NCBI GenBank assembly: GCA_050633285.1 | Contig: JBOEGG010000004.1 | Span: forward strand, 93,738-157,737 | Direction: 5' to 3' | Length of the DNA stretch: 64,000 bases | Source: UBA1672 sp050633285 | Lineage (GTDB): Bacteria > Pseudomonadota > Alphaproteobacteria > Micavibrionales > Micavibrionaceae | In this document: one piece after another, positions 56,405-64,000 of the stretch | Layout: every line of letters begins with the position of its first letter | Position numbering within the stretch: the stretch's first letter is position 1 | Notes under the pieces: generated by a model | What the model was told of the DNA's origin: nothing | Database searches by the model: none | What the model saw: only the letters and a program-made list of their open reading frames with translations | Position numbers and translations under genes: made by a program

Positions 56405-57221
56405 GATTCCATTGTCTGTTTTAATTACGACGAAGAATGAGGAAGATAATATTGGACGATGTCTTGATGCTTTGACAGATTTTGCACATGTCCTTGTTAT
56501 TGATTCGTATAGCGATGATAAAACATGTGAGATAGCGCGTGAAAAAGGCATAGATGTTGTTTTATATCAATGGGATGGTGCGTACCCGAAAAAACGTCAA
56601 TGGTGTCTCGATAATTTAGAAATTCCGTATGATTGGGTGTTTTGGGTTGATGCAGATGAGGTTGTAACGCCTGAACTGGTTAATGAGATACGTACCCTAT
56701 TTGAAAATGAAGAACAAAAGTCAGGTTATTTTGTTCAAGGGCATTATACTTGGCATGGTAAAGTTTTGCGCTATGGCTTGCGTAATAACAAGCTTGCGTT
56801 ATTTGACCGTTGTAAGTTTGAATTTCCGGTTGTTGATGATTTGGATATTTCGGGCATGGGGGAAATTGAGGGGCATTATCAACCCGTACGTAAGGTTGGT
56901 CATGGCAATTCTGGTTTAGGACAGCTTCACTATCCTGTGTTGCATTATGCTTATGAAGATGAGGCAGCGTGGTGCACGCGCCATTTACGTTATGCCAAGT
57001 GGGAAGCGGAAATGATTATGCGCGAATTATACCCGCCAGATCCTGTTTTTGCGCGTGAGTTTGTGAAAAAGTTACTTCGCCAATCATATTTTCGTGGTGT
57101 TCTTACGTTTTTTGTTTCGTATTTTGTGAAGTTTGGCTTCTTTGATGGTTATGCCGGATATAAATTTGCGCTCAGTCGCATGAAATATTGCGCTATGGTA
57201 CGATGTAATTTGCGTAAATAA
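56397..57221 (+). CDS. Glycosyltransferase family 2, WaaE/KdtX-like
   Basis: About 274 residues from the ATG at 56397, which overlaps the Wzz-like stop by 8 nt; an ATG at 56382 is also in frame. GT-A motifs: SVLITTKNEEDNIGRCLDAL, VIDSYSDDKTCEIA, the DxD-like VDADE, and Y-x-K/R-x-QWCLDNL as in the lipopolysaccharide core glucosyltransferase WaaE group. It has a C-terminal hydrophobic region. It ends exactly where the convergent GT2 gene ends. Confidence 0.88.
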   Translation: MTKIPLSVLITTKNEEDNIGRCLDALTDFAHVLVIDSYSDDKTCEIAREKGIDVVLYQWDGAYPKKRQWCLDNLEIPYDWVFWVDADEVVTPELVNEIRTLFENEEQKSGYFVQGHYTWHGKVLRYGLRNNKLALFDRCKFEFPVVDDLDISGMGEIEGHYQPVRKVGHGNSGLGQLHYPVLHYAYEDEAAWCTRHLRYAKWEAEMIMRELYPPDPVFAREFVKKLLRQSYFRGVLTFFVSYFVKFGFFDGYAGYKFALSRMKYCAMVRCNLRK

Positions 57222-58097
57222 TTATGGCTTCTGTTTATTTACTTTTTGTTTTTCTTGATGAATTATGAATAGTTTCAATAGCTTGTATAGAAACGGGAAT
57301 GACTTTTTTGTGCGCCATGCGATGGTTTGAGCGATAAAAATCCATAGGTTTTTAGGCTGTGGTATCATTTCGAGCTTTTCACGAATGATGTATTGTTCAC
57401 GTCGTCCAAGCATTGCATTTTGTTGAGAGATGCCGCCAGGCTCAAAAATACATATAGGTTTGGGCATATAATTGATTTTTTTTGCTTTTAACAGAAAACG
57501 TACGGTGAAATCATAATCACCGGAGATTTTATAGAGCAAACTATAATGCAGTTTCTCATCACGTATTTTATGGCGGCTATAGAGCATGGCTTGATGATGT
57601 GTGAACATCCCCCAAGCAATGTCTTTATATTTACGCGCTGGTTTTAGTGTGAGTTTGTTTTGTTTCTTTGGGGTTTGCGTATATTCGAGCGAATCACCAT
57701 ATATAAAGTCTGGTTTGTTCTTGGTAAAAGGCGCGAGGGTTTCTAAAACTTTATCAGATGCAAGTTCATCTCCGGCATTCAAGAATATAATGTATCTGCC
57801 ATTTGCCATGGATATGCCGGTGTTCATCGCATCATAGATACCGTCGTCATTTTCACTGATGAATTTCATTGGATTTTGTGCTGTGCGTGTGTTTGCGCGC
57901 TTAGAGCGTAAGAAATCAAGTGTTTCGTCTGTTGATCCTCCATCTATGACGATCCATTCAAAGTCAGTAAAGGTTTGTTTTTCAATAGAGTTATAGGTTT
58001 TTAATAGCCCGCTATGGTTATTAAGTGTGATGGTTATGATGGTGAAAACGGGGAAGTGCTTTTTATAGATGTTTTGTTTTTTTTGGGGTTCTGACAT
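57222..58097 (-). CDS. Glycosyltransferase family 2
   Basis: 291 residues. GT-A domain with FTIITITLNNHSGLLKTYNS, WIVIDGGSTDETLDFL, FLNAGDELASDKVL in place of DxD, and FTHHQAMLYSR, a set typical of small capsule/exopolysaccharide transferases. The basic C-terminus (KKSFPFLYKLLKLFIIHQEK) may bind the membrane. It lies 35 nt after the Wza-like exporter on the same strand. Confidence 0.88.
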   Translation of the reverse strand: MSEPQKKQNIYKKHFPVFTIITITLNNHSGLLKTYNSIEKQTFTDFEWIVIDGGSTDETLDFLRSKRANTRTAQNPMKFISENDDGIYDAMNTGISMANGRYIIFLNAGDELASDKVLETLAPFTKNKPDFIYGDSLEYTQTPKKQNKLTLKPARKYKDIAWGMFTHHQAMLYSRHKIRDEKLHYSLLYKISGDYDFTVRFLLKAKKINYMPKPICIFEPGGISQQNAMLGRREQYIIREKLEMIPQPKNLWIFIAQTIAWRTKKSFPFLYKLLKLFIIHQEKQKVNKQKP

Positions 58098-58132
58098 CGT
58101 TTTTATCTCTGGTTACTGCTGATGTTTAACCA

Positions 58133-60667
58133 TTAATCACGTATGTCGTCAATAAAGACGGAGGTAACGGCAAGGTTGCTTAAGATTTGTCCGACTTCTT
58201 TTGCGCTTTCTATGAAGTCAAATGGCTTAGGATCGCGCGGAATTACAATTGTGGAGCCCGGCGGAATGAAAATTGGTCTATGGTTCCAGTTGCTAACCTG
58301 TAGGGGCTGTGCACTTCCGTCTGGGAATAGAACGAATGTACGATTTTTATCGGCGTGATAGGTAAAGCCACCAGCCTCGTGGATATAGTCGAGAGGATCT
58401 TTATTCTTTCGGAATTGTAAGTTGGCCGGAGATAGTATTTCTCCGCTAACACGTACGGTTAGCGGGCGTTTGGGGATGTATATGCGATCCCCTTTTTCCA
58501 AATACATATCCAATTCAGGGCTCGCGAGTAGGGCGGCAGGGTTCGTTTCAACGGTGATACGCCCGACAGCTTCAATCGTGCTCAATTCCTCTGCTAATTC
58601 ACGTACCATTTCGATCTGTGTTGCATTTGGGCCGTCTTTATCACGTTCTACTGCCGCGGCAAGACGGCGTTCCATATCGTGAGCAGCGCTACGGAAGCGC
58701 ATTTCCTCGGATTTTCTTTCTGATTCGCGACTAAAAATACTACCTGCTGGGTAGGCTTGTTCACTTAGGCCGCCGGCTCTTTCGATTATATCAGAGACTT
58801 TATCACCCGGAAGGAGGTCGTAGTGTCCGGGGTGTTTGACTTCACCGATTATTAAGATGTTATTTTCTGCTATTGTCTTGAACTTTTGATTTATACGGAT
58901 GGAATCTCCGGATGTTATTGAGACATAAGCGGGTGATATATCGTTTAAATCTATGGTTGATCTCTTTTTTCCATTTCTTCCATCACCTTTAATAGGGGTA
59001 TCTGCATAGAGTGATGTAATTTCTATATTGCTTGTGTCTGCTTCTAAGGTCATACCGCCTGCGACTGCAAGTATATTGTCTAGTGTTATACCATCAGATA
59101 CAGGGTATGATCCGGGCTTACGGACAGCGCCTCTAATTGTAACAGATCGTTCCTTTAGGAAAAATTTTAGCTCAGGGTTGTCTATTATATTTATATCATT
59201 AAATCGAGAGCCTTGTTCTTGGTTTTCTTGGATAGGGTTATTCGGCTGTTTACTGGCATAAATATTTGATATATCTGAATTAGATAAGAGGTTTATGGCA
59301 TCATTATCGTGTAGTTTTAGGTCGAATTCATTATTCAATACGAGACGAAGTGGAAATGAAATATATTGTGTAATTAGCTGCGTTTTATTCCATCTTTCTA
59401 TAACACCGATAAGTGGATAGATATCGTCACCTAAAATATATTCATTACTGAGCAATTCAGATAAAGTTTTGTTTTGTGACAAGTCGTGTAAACCTGGACG
59501 CCTTGTATGCCCAACAAGTTCGATTGTACCGCTTCTTTTTTCAGTCCCTTTTAGTACACTTAAGATTGTGCCGCTTTCAAATACTTTTTGAAATGGATCT
59601 TGAATTTCAGTGACAATTTCACGACCATCTGATGTTAGTGTCAGTTTCAGAAACCTGTTTTGTCCGGAGATCAGAGGGCCACCGGCAAAGTCTAAAACTG
59701 CATTGAGGTTGAGTTTTTCGCTATTTGGTTTGGTGTGTGCACTTAAACCATTTAATGTTTGTTTGATTTCGTAGATGCCGGGGCGTTTTACTGCGCCGGA
59801 AATCGCGATTGTTGGCCCGATGGGCGGGATTATAATACGATCACCGTCTTTTAAGCGCATATCAATGTGGGGTGCACCATGCATAAGCAGCGAATAAATG
59901 TCTATATATGTGCTACGACCGTTCCTTACTAGCTTTATACGCCTTAGTGATCCGTCTTTTTTTACACCACCGGTAAGAGATAGGGCATCAAGTACGGTAT
60001 GAAACATGCTTAAGCTTTTTCGGCCGGGATGTTTGACGTTTCCGACAACTAGGACGCTAATTTGTCTTATAGAAGACAGGGAGATATAGGCCTGTGTATT
60101 GTGAAAGGACTGTAAGTGTGCATTTATACTCTCGCGAAGCTGTGCGATTGTTCGTCCTGCTGCCGGAATTGGCGGAAATTCAGTTACCTGAACCATGCCA
60201 TGTGTATCTATTCTGTATTCACCTTGGTCTACACGTCCGCCAGTAAAGGTGATTTGTAGTTCATCCCCTGTTCCAAGGACATAGTCGTCTTGAACTGCGC
60301 CCATTGGTGCGGTGTAGGATGAAATGTCCATATTTGTAAACATGTCATAGCCAAATTGTTTTGGCTCATCAATTAAACGCTCTGCATAGATTTTTTCAAG
60401 TGCAGAAAGGGGCTGAGGCTTTTGTTTATCGGCTGTATATAGGTCGAATGCGTTCTGTTCCTTGGTCGGGTAGTTTCTGTCTGAGGGGAGTGCAGTGCCC
60501 GGTGTGTTTATTGATCTGTCACGTTCTTGTGTGTGAGGAATGGCTTTTTGTCTGTTATTTTGTTGAGGCCATGGTGCATAAGGGCTCGGTAACTCTGCCT
60601 TTACTGTGTAAGGCATTGTGACACAGAGCAATGATGTAATTAACAAATGTAGAAAGATGCGCGACAT
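58133..60667 (-). CDS. Polysaccharide export protein (Wza-like) with six SLBB domains
   Basis: 844 residues. The signal peptide (MSRIFLHLLITSLLCVTMPY, cleavage probably after VKA) has no good lipobox. A Poly_export domain (~125-200, YVLGTGDELQITFTGG) is followed by six SLBB-type beta-grasp domains, each with a G-x-[VI]-x-x-P-G core: VGNVKHPG, SGAVKRPG, VGHTRRPG, RGAVRKPG, IGEVKHPG and SGEILSPA. Wza-type proteins form the outer-membrane/periplasmic export channel; the number of SLBB domains is high, as in the larger KpsD/GfcE-like proteins. It is followed on the same strand by a GT2 gene. Confidence 0.93.
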   Translation of the reverse strand: MSRIFLHLLITSLLCVTMPYTVKAELPSPYAPWPQQNNRQKAIPHTQERDRSINTPGTALPSDRNYPTKEQNAFDLYTADKQKPQPLSALEKIYAERLIDEPKQFGYDMFTNMDISSYTAPMGAVQDDYVLGTGDELQITFTGGRVDQGEYRIDTHGMVQVTEFPPIPAAGRTIAQLRESINAHLQSFHNTQAYISLSSIRQISVLVVGNVKHPGRKSLSMFHTVLDALSLTGGVKKDGSLRRIKLVRNGRSTYIDIYSLLMHGAPHIDMRLKDGDRIIIPPIGPTIAISGAVKRPGIYEIKQTLNGLSAHTKPNSEKLNLNAVLDFAGGPLISGQNRFLKLTLTSDGREIVTEIQDPFQKVFESGTILSVLKGTEKRSGTIELVGHTRRPGLHDLSQNKTLSELLSNEYILGDDIYPLIGVIERWNKTQLITQYISFPLRLVLNNEFDLKLHDNDAINLLSNSDISNIYASKQPNNPIQENQEQGSRFNDINIIDNPELKFFLKERSVTIRGAVRKPGSYPVSDGITLDNILAVAGGMTLEADTSNIEITSLYADTPIKGDGRNGKKRSTIDLNDISPAYVSITSGDSIRINQKFKTIAENNILIIGEVKHPGHYDLLPGDKVSDIIERAGGLSEQAYPAGSIFSRESERKSEEMRFRSAAHDMERRLAAAVERDKDGPNATQIEMVRELAEELSTIEAVGRITVETNPAALLASPELDMYLEKGDRIYIPKRPLTVRVSGEILSPANLQFRKNKDPLDYIHEAGGFTYHADKNRTFVLFPDGSAQPLQVSNWNHRPIFIPPGSTIVIPRDPKPFDFIESAKEVGQILSNLAVTSVFIDDIRD

Positions 60668-60783
60668 CTATACCCTCTGACGCGAAAGACCGATTCGCAC
60701 TAGGGTATAACTATACGTGTATTAAGTAAAAAAACTTATCGTATGCTTGTGAAAATGATGGGCATAACTCTGTTTTGTTAGGG

Positions 60784-62442
60784 TTACGCCTCTTTACGTT
60801 CATCTTTATGTGTTTGTGCGTTATCCAGAATCGAATAAGCGACAGTCGTTATGTAACTGTTGATGCGTCTGTAATCACGGATAATGTCTGTGTGTAGAGC
60901 ACTGGTTGAGAGTGTCTCAGGAATGCCTTCGCGTAACCGTTGGAAATGCCTTTCAGAGCTTTGTTGTGCAGCTTTACGGACATTCTTTTTACCATCAACA
61001 AGTTGGCGTGCGAGCTTTGGATCCTCTGACATGAAAATGGCTTGGGCAATTTTCATGTTTTTCAAAATAGTTTGGTGAAAGTCTTGGATTTCCTTGAATC
61101 CTTCGCTTGAGAAGCGATTCTTGCCGTTAATTTTCATAGTGACAAGTTCGATCAAGCTTTTTTCTATGATATCGCCGACATGCTCTAGATTGGTTGAGAA
61201 TGATAGAATTTGTACAAAACGGTCTGATTCTTTTGGGTCGAGTGCTTCTTCACTGACACGTGTTAGGTATAGTTTGATTTCATTGTGTAGGATATCAACT
61301 GTGTTATCTGCCTTTTTAATCTTCTCAATGATATCGCTATCTTCGTTTTTTAATGCTGTCATCGAGTCGCTGAACATGTCTTCGACAATTTTTGCGACGC
61401 GTAAGGTTTCACGCGCGGCCCCTGCCAGAGATATGGTGGGTGATTCAAGCGCGGTTTCATCAAGGTAAAGCGGCTTTTCTTCTTCTTTGACGATTTCTTC
61501 TTTTTTGGGGTGTATTTTTTTACATAGTTTTGAGAGGGGTGAAATAAGAGGTAAGAAAACACACGCCAAGAATATGTTGAAAGCCGTGTGGAAGTGAATG
61601 ATTTCACGGCTTTGCGCGATGTCCATTCCGCCAAGAAACGTGGATATCATGCCAATAAACGGTAGAATCGCGAGTACACAAGAAACACGCATTATCATAT
61701 TACCTGTGGTGATCCGCCTTGCGCGTGGTGCCATTTTTAATGTCATCGCATATGGAATGACTGCGCCACCAAGATTTGCGCCTAAGACTAGTAATAGTCC
61801 GAGGTTGAATGATATCAGGCCACTGGCGGTAAAGGAGGATATAATAAGTACAGATGCGAGGCTCGAATGTAGTACCCATGTGATCGCTGCGGCAACCAAT
61901 ATAGCCATTAATGGCTCGTTCTCTAATGGCTGTAATATATAAGGCAGCGTTTCCGAGTCGCGTAAGGGGGCTGCGCTCTCTTTTATTATACTTAAAGAGA
62001 GTAATATAAGTCCTAAACCGATGAGTGCGCGTGCAATATGGCGTTTACGTCCGCCATGTTCATAGCGGTGATGTAGTGCAACACCGCAGAATAGCAGCAT
62101 AGGCATGAGCCATGAAAGGTCGAATGTTAGGATTTGTGCGACAAGTGTTGTTCCAACATCTGCGCCGATGATAACGGCCAGGGCTGCGGCTGTGCCGATC
62201 ATATTCTTGGACGCAAAGGATGCGCATATCATGGCAGTGGCGGTAGAGCTTTGTAAAATGGCAGTTACGCCCATACCGGCAAAGAATGCTTTAATGCGGT
62301 TGCTTGTATTTATTGCGATGATCTTTTGCAAGGATGTCGCGTATGCACGTGTAAAGCCAAGCTTAAGCATACGTGTTCCCCATAGAAGTAGGGATACCCC
62401 GCCAATGATTTGAATTAGAATAAGTGTGATGGAGTCTGTAAT
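60784..62442 (-). CDS. Na/Pi cotransporter family protein with PhoU-like domain, AUU start
   Basis: About 552 residues if started at 62442. Membrane half: GVSLLLWGTRMLKLGF, the repeated QSSTAT and SSLASVLI motifs, GADVGTTLVAQ and LGANLGGAVIPY. A C-terminal PhoU-like helical domain (~345-535) follows. The first ATG (62370) cuts off the conserved first helix (LILIQIIGGVSLLLWGTRM). The in-frame sequence upstream continues to an ATT codon at 62442 with AAAGGAA about 7 nt before it and no ATG/GTG/TTG between. So initiation at AUU is likely, giving MTDSITLILIQ. It imports or exports phosphate or a related anion with sodium. Confidence 0.85.
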   Translation of the reverse strand: MTDSITLILIQIIGGVSLLLWGTRMLKLGFTRAYATSLQKIIAINTSNRIKAFFAGMGVTAILQSSTATAMICASFASKNMIGTAAALAVIIGADVGTTLVAQILTFDLSWLMPMLLFCGVALHHRYEHGGRKRHIARALIGLGLILLSLSIIKESAAPLRDSETLPYILQPLENEPLMAILVAAAITWVLHSSLASVLIISSFTASGLISFNLGLLLVLGANLGGAVIPYAMTLKMAPRARRITTGNMIMRVSCVLAILPFIGMISTFLGGMDIAQSREIIHFHTAFNIFLACVFLPLISPLSKLCKKIHPKKEEIVKEEEKPLYLDETALESPTISLAGAARETLRVAKIVEDMFSDSMTALKNEDSDIIEKIKKADNTVDILHNEIKLYLTRVSEEALDPKESDRFVQILSFSTNLEHVGDIIEKSLIELVTMKINGKNRFSSEGFKEIQDFHQTILKNMKIAQAIFMSEDPKLARQLVDGKKNVRKAAQQSSERHFQRLREGIPETLSTSALHTDIIRDYRRINSYITTVAYSILDNAQTHKDERKEA

Positions 62443-62816
62443 AGGACTTTCCTTTATCTATATGCCATTAATATAAGAGTACCTCTTATTAAGAGCGAAG
62501 CAATTATATAGTGATGAACTGTAATATAATTATACGCTGGTACGTAGAGGCTTTTATTTATTATCGTTATAAGTACCAGTGGCTATATATATTATGAAGT
62601 GGCTTAAAAACCAAGGGTGTTTTTTATGGCTTTTTGTTACATATATATGTGTATGCCTGTTTTAAACCTTTTTCAGTATATACATGTATAGGGTAGGGGC
62701 TGGCGTTAGTTTTCCTGATAGGGCGTGCTTCTTTGAATTATTCTTGCCGAGAATAGGGCTTTTTCGCGAATAAAAGGCTGGTTTAAAAATTAATTCAAAA
62801 AAAGTGAAAAACATGT
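62443..62816. other. Intergenic region between Na/Pi gene and rrn promoters
   Basis: AT-rich, with no gene. The promoter of the minus-strand Na/Pi gene and any upstream activating sequences for the rrn promoters should be here; the A-rich stretch at 62786-62812 just before promoter P1 could be an UP element. Confidence 0.5.
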
Positions 62817-62845
62817 TTGACACTGATGGGGGATGTGTCTATAAC
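62817..62845 (+). promoter_or_regulatory. rrn promoter P1
   Basis: TTGACA (62817-62822), 17-bp spacer, TATAAC (62840-62845). Confidence 0.85.
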
Positions 62846-62916
62846 CCCTCTCACGCCTTGAGGAAGACAAGTTCAGAAACAAGGCTGAGACACTGAAAAA
62901 TATTCGAAAATAATGT

Positions 62917-62945
62917 TTGACAGATGTTTGAGTGGTTAGTATAAA
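62917..62945 (+). promoter_or_regulatory. rrn promoter P2
   Basis: TTGACA (62917-62922), 17-bp spacer, TATAAA (62940-62945). It is preceded by the recurring CACTGAA...TATTCGAAAATAATG block, a likely UP element. Confidence 0.88.
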
Positions 62946-63020
62946 CCGCTACCTCAGATCGGTATAGAATGACTTCTAAGAAGAGATGAGGGAGCACTGA
63001 AGAATATTCGAAAATAATGT

Positions 63021-63049
63021 TTGACAGATGTCTCGGTGGTAAGTATAAA
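63021..63049 (+). promoter_or_regulatory. rrn promoter P3
   Basis: TTGACA (63021-63026), 17-bp spacer, TATAAA (63044-63049). Same upstream A/T block as P2. Confidence 0.88.
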
Positions 63050-63123
63050 CCGCACTCCAGATTGGATAGAATGACTTCTAGAAGAGATGGGAAAAACACT
63101 GAAGAATATTTTGAAAATAATGT

Positions 63124-63152
63124 TTGACAGTTGTTTGAGTGGAGAGTATAAA
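63124..63152 (+). promoter_or_regulatory. rrn promoter P4
   Basis: TTGACA (63124-63129), 17-bp spacer, TATAAA (63147-63152). Same upstream A/T block as P2 and P3. Confidence 0.88.
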
Positions 63153-63227
63153 CCGCCATCGCAAACAGAACTGAGCACTGCTTCGAAATGTTCGCGAAAA
63201 ATTGTTAAAAACTTTTTAAAAAAGTGG

Positions 63228-63256
63228 TTGACAATAAAATGACCGGGAAGTATAAA
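63228..63256 (+). promoter_or_regulatory. rrn promoter P5
   Basis: TTGACA (63228-63233), 17-bp spacer, TATAAA (63251-63256), after an A-rich stretch. Confidence 0.88.
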
Positions 63257-63311
63257 GCCTCCCACGCTTCGTAAAAAAACACTTAGGGATGAAGCCTCTA
63301 AGGTCTTGAAA

Positions 63312-63333
63312 AAAAAGAAGTTTTCTTCTTTTT
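63312..63333 (+). other. A/T hairpin between P5 and P6
   Basis: Stem AAAAAGAAG / CTTCTTTTT with a TTTT loop. It looks like a weak terminator in the plus direction and may trim transcripts from P1-P5 or only reflect A/T richness. Confidence 0.35.
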
Positions 63334-63347
63334 CTTTAAGATTTAGA

Positions 63348-63376
63348 TTGACAAGGTTTTAAGCTTATGCTTATAT
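63348..63376 (+). promoter_or_regulatory. rrn promoter P6
   Basis: TTGACA (63348-63353) with TTATAT at 17 bp, or TATATG at 18 bp. It is the promoter closest to 16S and the weakest match in the -10. Confidence 0.65.
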
Positions 63377-63457
63377 GCTGCATCAATCAAAATTGAATAC
63401 CGAGTTAGTTTACTAGCTCACGCAGGTAAGGTGCTGAGAGGTTCTTTATTTTGCAAG

Positions 63458-63510
63458 GTTCTTGTACATCGTTAAATATGAAAGAAGAGATACGCAGGCA
63501 GCAGTGTTGA
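63458..63510 (+). promoter_or_regulatory. rRNA leader with boxA-like antitermination element
   Basis: GTTCTTGTACATCGTTAAATA, then GAAAGAAGAGATACGCAGGC, matches the pattern seen in alphaproteobacterial rRNA leaders, where a boxA (GCTCTTTGACA-like) precedes a purine-rich stretch. Nus-factor antitermination is the expected role. Confidence 0.6.
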
Positions 63511-63567
63511 TATGCATTGAGTGCATTAAAACAAAAGTCTGTTTTGTGTATCACTAACATGACGCAC

Positions 63568-63589
63568 GTAACTTACTTCGGTAAGTTAC
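63568..63589 (+). other. UUCG-capped stem-loop in the 16S leader
   Basis: Perfect 9-bp stem GTAACTTAC-TTCG-GTAAGTTAC. A very stable tetraloop hairpin in the pre-16S leader, likely a processing or folding element. Confidence 0.75.
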
Positions 63590-63702
63590 AAAATACAGTA
63601 ATGTAATATCATAATAGGTACTACATCGCTTTTTTAAAGCAGGTCTTGAAGATTATATACTTCAAAAACCAAAATTCAATTTTTGAGCATTTTTGATGGA
63701 TT

Positions 63703-64000
63703 CAAACTTAAGAGTTTGATCCTGGCTCAGAACGAACGCTGGCGGCAGGCCTAACACATGCAAGTCGAACGGACCCTTCGGGGTTAGTGGCGCACGGGTG
63801 CGGAACACGTGGGAATGTACCCTCTGGTAAGGAATAATATCTGGAAACGGATACTAATACCTTATAATGACTTCGGTCCAAAGATTTATCGCCAAAGGAT
63901 TGGCCCGCGTATGATTAGATAGTTGGTGAGGTAATGGCTCACCAAGTCTACGATCATTAGCTGGTCTGAGAGGATGACCAGCCACACTGGGACTGAGACA
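63703..64000 (+). rRNA. rrs: 16S rRNA, 5' part (cut by window end)
   Basis: Begins around CAAACTTAAGAGTTTGATCC, then GAACGAACGCTGGCGGCAGG and CTAACACATGCAAGTCGAAC, reaching the GACTGAGACA region (about E. coli 330) at the window end. The short stem GGACCCTTCGGGGTT in V1 and GTGGCGCACGGGTG are alphaproteobacterial in form. The exact mature 5' end is estimated. Confidence 0.98.

Larger units (their letters stand above)
62880..63160 (+). repeat. Tandem ~104-bp promoter repeats
   Basis: Three or more head-to-tail units carry a CACTGAA-GAATATT(C)GAAAATAATG block, a TTGACA/TATAAA promoter and a GTATAAACCGC start region. Between units comes a TAGAATGACTTCTA-like segment. Promoter spacing is 100, 104, 103 and 104 bp for P1 to P5. 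Confidence 0.8.

Noticed and set aside
62851..63265. Minus-strand repetitive frames over the rRNA leader
   Set aside because: They arise from the tandem promoter repeats; there is no ribosome site or protein-like pattern.

Overview
The window is a chromosomal segment of an alphaproteobacterium of moderate to low GC. The right edge holds the first ~300 nt of a 16S rRNA gene with an alphaproteobacterial 5' region. The window also carries the alphaproteobacterial tsaD/gpsA | hemC-hemD-Mic60-hemY neighbourhood and a GapR (DUF2312) gene. A Micavibrio-like or related deep lineage is possible, but I cannot place it from this sequence alone.

Layout. (1) 1-8.4 kb is an accessory island beside tRNA-Arg(CCG). 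It contains a frameshifted serine recombinase whose reading frame runs into the tRNA, a lone AT-rich OLD-family ATPase/TOPRIM nuclease (possible phage defence), an RHS-like lipoprotein, a tyrosine recombinase with two inverted recombination-site-like palindromes upstream of it, and several small unknown genes. (2) 8.4-15.7 kb is a TetR-SDR-RND tripartite efflux operon with a clear promoter/operator palindrome. (3) 16.1-19.4 kb holds an AAE-family transporter, a putative HExxH metallopeptidase and a small unknown gene. (4) 19.4-36.1 kb is the most striking part. It is a two-gene minus-strand unit: a 4,502-residue surface-fibre protein (pseudopilin-like N-terminus, thousands of residues of YadA-like head and beta repeats, C-terminal S74 autochaperone with a membrane anchor) followed by a four-LamG-domain secreted protein. 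(5) 36.3-50.9 kb is mostly housekeeping: UbiB-type kinase, IcmL-like exported protein, GapR, double CDGSH Fe-S protein, acetyl-CoA synthetase, GpsA, TsaD, HemC, HemD, a Mic60-like protein with an N-terminal helix-turn-helix, HemY-like protein and rhomboid protease. (6) 51.0-60.7 kb is an exopolysaccharide locus: Wzy/ligase-like protein, GT4, ELM1-like protein, Wzz-like protein, two GT2 and a six-SLBB Wza-like exporter. A sulfite-exporter-family permease precedes it. (7) 60.8-62.4 kb is a Na/Pi cotransporter whose real start is probably an AUU codon. (8) 62.8-63.7 kb is the rRNA leader, with six tandem TTGACA/TATAAA-type promoters before 16S rRNA.

Functional reading. The cell invests heavily in its surface: a giant repetitive fibre, a LamG protein probably co-transcribed with it, and exported polysaccharide. 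The strongest leads are the giant pseudopilin/YadA/S74 fibre operon, the possible invertible segment upstream of the tyrosine recombinase, the solo OLD nuclease in a decaying tRNA-linked island, the HTH-Mic60 fusion, and the six-promoter rRNA control region. All family assignments are from reading the sequence; no database search was run.
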